Below are positions 53,078 to 64,000 of a DNA stretch of 64,000 nucleotides, one piece after another (position 1 is the first letter of the stretch; each line of letters opens with the position of its first letter). Under the pieces are notes generated by a model, which saw only the letters and a list, made by a program, of their open reading frames with translations, was not told the origin of the DNA and ran no database searches. The stretch is from Wuchereria bancrofti (taxonomy: Eukaryota > Nematoda > Chromadorea > Rhabditida > Onchocercidae). The translations under genes and the position numbers were made by a program. The DNA is taken from positions 5,533,564 to 5,597,563 of the forward strand of contig SSBO01000012.1 in NCBI GenBank assembly GCA_005281725.1, given 5' to 3'.

Positions 53078-56057
53078 ATGTATGTTTATCTGTTGCCATT
53101 CACCGTCCGGAAGCAGTTAGCTGCCATTTTGGATACTGATAATGCGTGGGAACTGCTAGGTTTGTTACTATGGTTATTTTTATATTTCAGAGAAAAAAAA
53201 ATTCAGTAAATCTGCATGTCAACTTCAAGGCCGCGGTTTGCATAGCTGTAAAATACTAAGTCATGTTTATTAAGAAATAGTTCACTTCTTCTGTCCAGTT
53301 ATATGTTTTTTAGCGTTTGTGATGCCAGACATTGAGAACACAGATATACGGGCTTGTCGAGATGCAGGATCTTTTGAAAGTCCGACAGAGAATCTCCTGG
53401 CAATATGGGGTTCAAAAGGAAACAAGGTAATTCAGCTTTACAATTGTCTTGGTCGAGCAAAACTTGTTCGTGCGATGAAAGCAATGCGTCATCTAGGTTT
53501 GTTTTTCCTGACCAATTTCTTTTTCCACTGTCAGAGGCTACGGAGTTTGACAAAATTCTCGTTGTAGCACCCGTGATTTACAGATGAATTTAAATGATTT
53601 ATGCTTGTCCTGATTTGCATAACTTTTAAATTTCAAAATTTTTACTTTTCTAATAGTGAGTCCAGTATCCATCGATATGAGTACGAGAAACAAAACTTGC
53701 TAACCTCAAATTGATATTTAACAAGCACTTTTTTTTCAGTAAATCCGTTATTTCATTGTTGGGAAGAACAATGCTTGCAATCTGCAGATGAAAACAGTCA
53801 AGAAAGCAAGAAAGCAATAACCTCTCGCTCTTGCTGTTCAGCCAAAGTATGTTAGGACAAGTTGTTACGACAAGTGTTTCATAATTCCGTTTTTTAAATT
53901 TTGCTGAAAGGCAACAAAATTTTAAACAATCTGTTGAATTTTGATATGTTATAGAATGGCGATATCACAACACCGTGTTACGGAGAGGCGCCATCGGTGA
54001 AATGCTCAAATATGAAATGGTTGAACCGAGAGACTGAGTAACTGTTTCTTAAATTCAAGTATTTGTTTTGAACTTAGCAGAATCTATGTGGACTTACAGT
54101 CCTGCGATTTTCGTGTCCTACTCATTTCAGTAATTATGCCGATTCACATATAATATATAAAACTCTCCAAAATACGCCGTGCATTAAGTATAATGACATT
54201 GTAAGAATTACCAACAATTTTTCGTCGGAAAACATTCTTGGTAGTGGAGGTTACGGAACGGTTTATAGAGGAATGTGGGAGAAGACAGAGGTTAGCATTA
54301 TATTCTTGGCATTTATGACATAAAAGAAGAAAATGCAACAATAGATTTTAGCTTTATAATCAAAGCTAAATGTAATCATTATTTAGCTATTTGGGAGTTT
54401 ACACGGTATATTTCAGGTTGCAGTGAAGCGTATACAGGCTGTGAAGGAGTGTGGACATGAGGTTACTTCTAGTTTTATATAAAAAGTATCATTTTTCAAT
54501 ATTTTTAAAAATTTAATTTTGTTCAAGTTGTAGAAACCTAGAATTAGGTTCTTCAGAAAGAACAAATGCGTCAGAGTTTACAAGAACTAAGAATGTTGTC
54601 GAAATATCGACATGACAACATTCTGCCACTTTATGCATATTCACTTGATGGTCCTCAACCTTGTCTGCTTTACCAGTACATGAGAAATGGTTCATTGTTT
54701 GATTGCCTTTTTAGAAAAGTAAGATTTTATGGTTTTTAGTTCCTGTGTTTTATAGTTTTCTACTGTGCTTGATAAGTATTATGGAAAGAATTTCATTCCT
54801 CCTTCGCCATTGTTTCATTTTGATTAAAATTATTTCGTAATGTTTGAAAGGGCCAACTTAAATATTTTCAATCGCTCGTATATAAAGAAGACTCAGAGTA
54901 ACACTTCCATGATTGCTGGAAGTATATTACAATTTAGATGATAAGTTATTATAGAGGGCAGTTTTTATTGCCAGTTTTTCTTGACTGATAAATCATCTGA
55001 AGGCCGTTTCAACCACAGTTTATTGCAATGTAATTTTGCAGAAACCCGTAGTTCTTACCTGGTTGCAACGTATATCAATAATGATAGGTTGTGCTCGTGC
55101 TCTACATTACCTGCATTCTGTTGCAAAGAATCCAATAATTCACGGAGATGTTAAATCAGCAAACATCTTACTTGACAAACATTTGGAACCAAAATTAGGT
55201 GATTTTGGTTTGTGCCGAGATAACTTTTCAAAAGTTAGTGTATATTGACTTTTTTTTGATAAATGATATAGAAATTTCGAAATGTTTTTATAGTCGGATG
55301 AGAATTTGGTATTGAACTATGAAAAATTAATTATGATGGTAAAGATTCTCATTAAATACAAGGAATGTATAAATCAGGATAATTGGAGAGATGATGATTT
55401 TGTTACCGCTTCTCACGTTAAGGGAACATTGGCATATCTACCACAAGAGTTTCTGACGGGGTTAGTTATTTATAATACTTAGTAATTAGGACATCTTCTA
55501 TGAAAGCCTTCACGCATCGTTTTTCGAGGCATTTTATTATGGCGAAAGCCAAATAAGAGGAGTTGACATATTTATTAATATTGTGTGGTACGCGCGTGAA
55601 GCTTATTGATTCAGGAGAATAATTAGTACGAAACTCGATGTATACGGTTATGGTATAGTTTCATTAGAAGTTGCCACGGGATTAAAGCCTCATGTTGTCA
55701 AACGGTATCCACAAAATATCGTAGAATATGTTATGGATCATCAAAAATCTGGAAAGCACGAAAATATTTTGGTTGATCACCAATGCAATTTTACCAACGG
55801 TTAATTTTTCACAAAATAAATTTATTTTACTGATTGAATTTGTCATTCTGCAATGTTGGATAATTCGTAAATGTTTACTTTAGATGGAAACTATTCGAAA
55901 TGTGTTTTTCATTTGTAACAATATTTCAGATTTAGACGCCAGTTACTTCAGTCTTATTTTACAAACTGGATTAAAATGTGTTGTGCAAGATTACCGAAAA
56001 AGACCAACATTTCGAGAAATTATCAATACCTTCCTGTACGTATGTAACAGTGTTTAG
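53078..56057 (+). CDS. pik-1: Pelle/IRAK-type kinase with death domain
   Basis: Death-domain serine/threonine kinase of the Toll/IL-1 branch; PIK-1 in C. elegans. Exons: 53078-53159, 53314-53496, 53740-53846, 53955-54037, 54131-54290, 54417-54461, 54557-54718, 55042-55233, 55294-55460, 55615-55799 and 55930-56057 give 497 residues. Residues 1 to about 90 form the death domain (YLLPFTVRKQLAAILDTDNA, ENLLAIWGSKGNKVIQLYNC). Kinase motifs: GSGGYGTVY, VAVKRI, an alpha-C glutamate in LQELRML, tyrosine gatekeeper in LLYQYM (an IRAK-family trait), HGDVKSANILL with catalytic Asp, GDFGLCR and GTLAYLPQEF. It is therefore expected to be active. The start is the first ATG of the exon, just after a possible TTTAG trans-splice site; an upstream coding exon is not excluded. 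A 45-base stretch at 55339-55383 could be a retained mini-intron. An AATAAA follows near 56130. Confidence 0.9.
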
Positions 56058-56386
56058 TTAGAACTTGTAGAAGTGAGAACGGAGTCTGATGCTTCCTATT
56101 TTAAAAGCTGTTGTATATATGCCAGAACTTAATAAATAAGTGTTGTACTCAAGTTATTTATCTCGCTCTTTAATGAAACTCAGCGATATTTTTTTCTGCG
56201 ATCTGTGTTTGATGTGCGTGTATGCTTGTATTAAACTGTCAGGAAGTTGTGTTGTGAGTGGAAATTGCGTTTCAAATAAAGATGGTAATGAATTGTTTGC
56301 CAAATATTTTAATTAGATTTCCACCTCTCAATTGGTCTGGTTTTAACCAGAATTTCCTGATGTTGAAGGAATGGATATTTACATAA

Positions 56387-58788
56387 ATGCACAATGAACA
56401 AATTAATTCGTTAATGAGTGAGACTCTTCCAGTTATGAACACTGATGCTTCTGAACAAGATGCATCGGATTGCATGGAAATCCGGATGACAGAAGATGAG
56501 TTAAGAAGAGTGTCCTCTGTAGCATTTTGCGAAAGTTGTTCGCGGACATTTGCGAACAAGAATGCATTCCGTCTGCATCAAGTGAAAACGCATAATAGTA
56601 TATGTGGAGAAGCTGATTCGGCTTTGTTTCATCGGAAACGAAATACATTACGTATGTAAGTCCGCTGTTTGCAGACCTTTTTCTTTTTGGTTTCCTTCCA
56701 GATGGTAAAGCGATCAAGTATCTAAACTGAATTTACAATTTTCAGAGGCTCAAAAGCATTATTTCTGTCCTGTCATTGGTTGTCGGTATAACAGTGGTCG
56801 TTTTTTTAGTGCTTATAAACTTCTTCATCAGCATTTTTCCAAAGTTCACGAGGAAAAGCGTTTTAGGTGTTTATATATATATATATATATTTTTTTTATA
56901 GTTATATATTTATATATTTTTTTCTAGTTTTGTTTTTTACTGCTTTTTCTGGTGGATGTTTTATAGTTGTGCTTACAGATGCGATAAATGCAAAACGGCA
57001 AGATTCAGTTTGCAGCGTGACTTACTGTACCATCAAAGAAAACGATGTCTATTAAAAGCAGGAATGTCACCTTATTTTTTTAGTATTTTTTCTTCCGGAA
57101 GGAACATGCTTCCATTACTAATTGTGTCTCTTTCACTGTTCTTCTAGAATGCACATTGGTTCTTTCTCTACGTATAATGTCGTACAAACTGCGTATTGTA
57201 TTTATAGATTGTAGTGCTCATACATCATCATTAGCTGGAATGAAATCAGGTTGTTCAGAAATAGAAAGGCGTTCGGAAAGACCACTTATGAGAAACCATG
57301 ATCAAAATATAGTCTCTACAGCATCTGAGTTAGTGGCAAATATCTTTATTGTTTTTTCATGTTTATAACAATTCTTAATGTTGCTTTCCAGGAATAAAGT
57401 CACAAATGTCGTCTTCATCAATGTGAATATGCTCCACGCAAGTCGTGCACCATCTTTCAGAGAAATCCACCCAAAACCAACGTAAGTTGCAACTGATTTT
57501 TGCGTATGATATAAATCAGTGATATAAATTCTTAAATCTGTCACGAGTAGAGGGAAAACCAGTATTCTGATCGATGGCATTCATTATTGTTTTTGTATTA
57601 TGCGAAATATTATTCAGATGTATGTATGGCTTCATAAATTTTATGGGACAGAGAATTGTTTAATTTCATTCACTAAATAGGATGAAGCTATTCATTCTCA
57701 GTCTCCAAAAGCGTTGATCACAGTTATTCAGAAGTGTTCATCTTGGCTTTTTATTTGCATTTTTTATTTGCAATTTGACTTGAGTAAGCTAACGTTCCCA
57801 TCTAATTTTAATCACTACTGCCGGTTTCTCGCAGCTTCCAATTGTCTTTATTTTTCTCTTATTTTATGGCAAGTAGTTCTTTGCCTCTCATGGCAGTTTA
57901 GAGATAAGCTGTTTTATTTTGCACAGTGTTGGTGCTGAAAAGTGTTTTCTCCGTTTTGAACAATTATGAAAGGATATTCAACGAAAATGTGATGTTCGCG
58001 ACATGATCAATTACTGGTTCATCTTTTTTATTCGTGGTTCTACAGATAGCTCACGATTTCTCTCTCGAGATATTTAAATTGACTGAAACAAGTTCTTTAG
58101 ATTTACATAAGACACCAACATCATTATTCAGATGCAATATGAATCTTATCGAGAATTAGTGAGTACTTTCTAATCTCCCTATCAATTTCGGAGTGGAACA
58201 CAGGAGTTTGAACCGAAGCTTCAAATTCCCATGTCCCACCTCGAAATTGATTGGGAGATTAGAAAGTGTCATCTCTTTGCCATCTTCCGAAAACATTTTG
58301 TATAATTACCATTTGGACGTATTTTTAATACCTTTAATTTCAGCTTTCGGGCAACAAAGAGCAGCCAAACAGATTATGTGGAATGTTATGATAGATCGGT
58401 TCTGTGCCATGCAGGTTCACAGACGACTCAGTGGAGTGCCTGCGAACTCTCCGCATCGGTAAACTTTTCAAAACTCTGACCTTAATTTGCAATTACTAAA
58501 AATTGTGCAACAGTCATTTCCTAGGTATTGCACAAGTATAACGATTTCCACTGCCAAACGCATATTGCAAGCGGGGTTGAGTTTGGTACGCAGATCTATC
58601 CGGAAGACGTAGCAAACGATGATCTCAATGTAAAACACAATAAGACACACAATGACTTCGAATTTGAAGATATTTGGCGTCATATCGAAACACAAACCTC
58701 CACTTTTACTGGTAATGATGCACGGACGCAGACGGCTATAGACTTCATGGATAATGCAAGCATGACTGACTGGGATTTGCTTATTTGA
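56387..58788 (+). CDS. ATMIN/ASCIZ-like zinc-finger transcription factor with dynein light-chain (LC8) TQT motifs
   Basis: ASCIZ proteins activate the DYNLL1 (LC8) gene and are held in check by LC8 binding to many TQT motifs. Exons: 56387-56651, 56746-56866, 56979-57065, 57215-57328, 57392-57481, 58344-58458 and 58525-58788, 351 residues (Drosophila ASCIZ is of similar size, human about 820). Zinc fingers: CESCSRTFANKNAFRLHQVK, then CPVIGCRYNS with HQHFSKVH, then CDKCKTARFSLQRDLLYHQR. The C-terminal third holds SQTD, GSQTTQ, CQTH, GTQI, ETQTS and RTQTA and ends MTDWDLLI, resembling the acidic end of ASCIZ proteins. The join 57065 to 57215 is the least certain. It starts about 330 bp after the pik-1 stop on the same strand, which would allow an operon. 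Identity rests on finger layout plus TQT cluster. Confidence 0.75.
56872..56890. repeat. (AT)n microsatellite
   Basis: AT run starting five bases past the donor of the second exon of the ATMIN-like gene. Confidence 0.85.
58165..58267. repeat. Intronic inverted repeat with 48-base arms and 7-base loop
   Basis: Left arm 58165-58212 and right arm 58220-58267 are reverse complements at 41 of 48 positions without gaps; two of the seven differences would be G-U wobbles in the plus-strand RNA. The outer 26 positions contain one mismatch. The loop is ccgaagc. It lies in the intron between ATMIN-like exons 57481 and 58344. It could be a fold-back mobile element or a hairpin RNA precursor; nothing proves transcription beyond the host intron. 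Confidence 0.85.
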
Positions 58789-59546
58789 TGAAGTGTGTGA
58801 AGAATTATCGCTTAGACGAATCGTTGGTCAACTTGTTGCTTGAACTGTAAGAAACCATGAGAACCTTATTTGGAACAGTGAGTAGACATTTGGAAAATTG
58901 CAACGAATCTTTTTGTCCCTTTGATCTTTCGAAAAATTGTTGTAAGAAACTTTCATAGAACAATAAATCTAATTATAATACGAGGGTTGTAATGCAAGTG
59001 TTTTGATCAACTCAGTCTTTATGCATCGTTTCACTGTGCTGAAAACAATGTATTAAACGTTTCATGTCACGTCACGAAAGTTCAAATAGCATTGTTGGAT
59101 TTGGAAAAATCCATAAGTGTGCAAACTGAACAGGATTGCAAGCATTGAAGACAACATATCGAATCATTCAAAATTAGACGAATCTAAATCCAAAAGTTTC
59201 GGCATAATATTTACAAAAGAAAATTGTGGTAGAATACTACAGAATAAATGTATAAGACATTCTAATGCTTCCTTTCCATATGCTTCAGGACTTGCATAAC
59301 CTAAGAGTGCATCAGAACTCAAAAAGCATTGGCGAACTAATTTTGTGTTGCGAATTACCTAAAACCAATATCCACGTATTGATGAAAAAAACCAATTCAA
59401 ACGAAACATCAGAAAGCATTTGCTGCTTTTCGAAAAAGCAGATGATAATACTATCGAGAACTATTTAAGGCATATTTGTATCTTCAAATAAGGAATTCAG
59501 CACTTCATGATGAGGTAGCAAAAGATCGAAAGTTGGTCGCCGTTTA
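58789..59546. other. Convergent 3' region of the ATMIN-like gene and mob1
   Basis: Contains an AATAAA-type hexamer near 58962 suitable for the ATMIN-like transcript. No exon is supported. Short frames at 59117-59299 and 59265-59468 have no splice context. Confidence 0.4.
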
Positions 59547-61501
59547 TCACAGCACTGTTGGATTCTCTTCCAGAGTAAGTCGGTCAATGAAACTTTGCAG
59601 AGGTGTTAGCTGCTCTGAATCAATCAAGTCAAATTCTTGTACAAAAAGCATGAAGTGTTTGAAGCTGGTATTTAAATGCTCTATTGCATTAAGTTGTTCT
59701 GAAATGCAGGGAAATGTATTACGATTCTCATTCAAACGCACTTATGTTCAAAGCATTTATATCCCAAAAAAAGTTGTAGGACCTAGCAAACTGTACGCAG
59801 TAACCAGATATATGGTAGTTTCCTTAACTCTTCTCACGTTATTGGAAAGAACAAGGTGCTATCTTGGGACCAAGTACAATAATCTAGCTGCAGAACTTTC
59901 GTCTCAAGTCCAACAAATATAAATTACTGTGGTCCCATACTATACAGCTTATACTATCTGGCAATACCGCCTTGCAACCTTTATAGACGTTGTGTTAGGT
60001 ATGCATCAGTCTGTAAACGATGAATGGTTTTATGAATTTTGGAACAATCGAAGTTACATACCAATAAGTTCGAGATGTTGGTGATACACATGAGCATAAA
60101 CTCGAAATAGACGTTTCACAACCGCTTGTGCGATATGCAAGAAATTTGGCGGGAAAGGCTGTCCTGAACTCAAGTTATGCTATTGAAGTCATGAGGGAAC
60201 GTATGACCATAAATCTAAGTGCACATACAAACCTACCTGAACCTCCAGTTTTGATCAAATGTTTCTGAAGAAAGTACAAGCTGAAGGAAACTCTTCCATG
60301 TAAAGTTCAGCAGGGGAAGGAATTACCAATCTGAGACGGGAAGATAGTCTCGTCATCTAGTTGCTCGTGCACCCAAGTCATCAAATAATCGATATACATA
60401 GGTGCTGGACATGCAATTGTTTTTCTCCCATCCGACCAAACGTACTCATATCTCGAACCCGCACACATCCTAGGGCAAGATTCCTTCGTACAGTAATCAC
60501 TTATTGTTCCAAACAACATACTCACTTGGTTGAAAAAATCCAGAACTGAAAATCACAGCTATAATTCACTGATACAATCTGCTCACACAATTCCTTCCCC
60601 GTTTTGCTTACTATGAATAAAGAAAAATACCAACACCTGCGAACTACAAGAGTTGAACTGCTTCTGGAATACTCCTTAGTAAAATTCCTGATTATCAACA
60701 GAGGCACACGTACCATTTACAGCGATCCATTCGTTAGGATCTTCACCCTGAGGCAATTTTACAGCCTCACGTAGATCCCCACTCCCCAAAGTTGCCGATG
60801 CATACTTCAGCAATTCGTTCTGTTTATTATCTACATGACGCAATCGATGCATTAGCGCTAAAGCATGGTATCGAAAGAACACGACACTAAACCATGATTT
60901 ATAAATCCTACGTGATACAACCAATACAACCAGTTCTACCAAATAAATTCGTTCTGAAAAGGCTAAACTACTTCCTACTAGCCAACATGGTAATTAACGG
61001 CAATTATGAAAAAATATTCCTGGATCCAGATATCAAAGCAATTACGAAGATGGCCACAACCATATGAAACGAGCATATCCTTTGCACAAACTTTTTACGA
61101 TTAAATGAAGTACCAGAGATTGATTTAAATTACTATACAACGCTGGTAAGAATATATAAAATATAAATCTCATAGAACAATACATCTATACATTTCAAAC
61201 AATATCTAACGTGCAACTGGCACACGATACTACTAATATCGAAAGCGTACATTATGTAGGTGCCAGTTCTCAAATATTTTAAAATAACAACAAATTGAGC
61301 TGCTATGATCCATTTAGATATCCCTTTGGAATCCTTTAGAAAATGCATCTCTCGACTACAGTTTCAGAAAGATAAGTTCTTCAAATGAAAACAAAGAAAG
61401 TTGCCCAATCAGTTAACAAACATAAAAATACTCAACTTACCTGCATAGCTCAAACCTAAAATAAAACCATTTTTGGTGGATAAGCGTATTGTAAAAATCA
61501 T
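59547..61501 (-). CDS. MOB1 kinase activator
   Basis: MOB1 binds and activates NDR/LATS kinases in the Hippo and mitotic-exit pathways. Exons 60830-60714, 60545-60327, 60163-60062 and 59698-59547 are certain: [98 protein letters not shown] and [20 protein letters not shown]. The Cys pair in CTKESCP and the HVYHQH histidines are the structural zinc ligands. The first exon 61501-61441 ([20 protein letters not shown]) is chosen because it opens with ATG, has a strong GTAAGT donor and right phase, and gives 216 residues as in human MOB1A, but it lacks the usual KTFKPKKN motif, so the start is provisional. The gene is convergent with the ATMIN-like gene and upstream of let-92 on its strand. Confidence 0.9.
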
Positions 61502-62199
61502 GCTCTATATAACATGACAAATTTTAAATCACAATAAAACACGGTCACTTCACATCTATAGGGTCAAAGACCACAAGTAATAAATAAGTCAAGCCCGAAT
61601 AGCAAATTTACTGAACGAAATGTGAACTCTTAAAAAATATCGATTATGTACATTCAATGTTTAGTAAAAAAAAAGTTTGCTACTAAACCCTTCCTAATTA
61701 TATGTCCTTCACACAACAAAGCAAAAAACTCTTAACATTCAACCGTTAAAACACTTCTGTGGACGGCTTTTGATAACGTTATACGATGTGCCAGCGAGAG
61801 ATGAAAAGCAGTCTTTAAATTCAGCGTGGACAACCGAATAATTTAGAAGTTGCAAGAAAAAGAACATAACAAGAAAATGAATTCGACATCGATTCAGTCA
61901 GAGAAATTAATCAGGAAATAATCCTTATGCATCCAAGCCAATCGCATCAGTGCTTCTTTCGCAATATTGATTTTAGTAATGAATAAATATTAACAACTCC
62001 ACTGTTTAAGAAAAAATTATTGTTAATATAGCCCGTGACCAATATCTTCAGTCACAAGACAACATTGTGTTCAAATGAAAAATAAAATCATATTTTTGAA
62101 TAATGCATACTAGGATTTAAAAAAAAAAAAAAAAAAAGGATTTAAGCATTCTCTGGCACGGACATTAGACAGTAGCAGAAAAACTGATTTCCTGTTAAT
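61502..62199. other. Intergenic between let-92 and mob1
   Basis: No exon supported. A poly(A) tract interrupts 62118-62137. Both flanking genes read leftward, so this is the 3' flank of let-92 and the promoter side of mob1; a two-gene operon is possible at about 0.7 kb spacing but unproven. Confidence 0.4.

Positions 62200-64000
<1,801 letters not shown>

Noticed and set aside
55339..55383. 45-base mini-intron in pik-1
   Set aside because: It has a GTAAAG start and CAG end, but its length is a multiple of three with no stop, so it cannot be told from an insertion; left as coding and flagged.

Overview
The window is nuclear DNA of a nematode. It is AT-rich, its genes are cut into many small exons by introns mostly 50 to 400 bp long, and nearly every recognisable product is the single-copy counterpart of a Caenorhabditis elegans gene. 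The AT content and intron-rich structure would suit a spirurid or filarial worm, but that placement is inference. From memory, the C. elegans counterparts of most of these genes (mbk-2, pdzd-8, sir-2.1, daf-10, flp-1, pik-1, let-92) lie on chromosome IV, so the window looks like a conserved chromosomal block. No bacterial operon, phage, CRISPR array, rRNA or tRNA gene was recognised. All gene models were read by eye from splice signals, reading phase and remembered protein families.

Layout: 0.1-2.4 kb (+), C-terminal part of a DYRK2/MBK-2-type kinase; 5.2-7.8 kb (-), an unrecognised multi-exon gene that simple ORF scanning misses; 9.0-19.9 kb (-), a complete 30-exon PDZD8 lipid-transfer tether; 23.3-28.1 kb (-), a SIRT1/SIR-2.1 deacetylase; 31.0-35.5 kb (-), an SLC22/OCT-type transporter; 37.3-38.4 kb (+), fragments of a second unrecognised gene; 40.2-52.4 kb (-), IFT122/DAF-10, with the FMRFamide-like neuropeptide gene flp-1 (49.5-51.6 kb, +) nested inside its first intron; 53.1-56.1 kb (+), a Pelle/IRAK kinase; 56.4-58.8 kb (+), an ATMIN/ASCIZ-like zinc-finger protein with TQT motifs; 59.5-61.5 kb (-), MOB1; 62.2-64 kb (-), the PP2A catalytic subunit LET-92, cut by the right edge.

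The genes do not form one pathway, but some belong together. DAF-10 serves cilia of sensory neurons and its intron carries a neuropeptide gene. MOB1 and PP2A are neighbours that both act in Hippo/NDR and cell-division signalling. pik-1 and the ATMIN-like gene are co-oriented and about 330 bp apart, compatible with an operon. The most unusual features are the conserved nesting of flp-1 in daf-10, three short duplicated exon edges lying beside their source genes, a near-perfect 48-bp-arm hairpin in an intron, a GC-AG intron in the kinase gene, and two hidden multi-exon genes.
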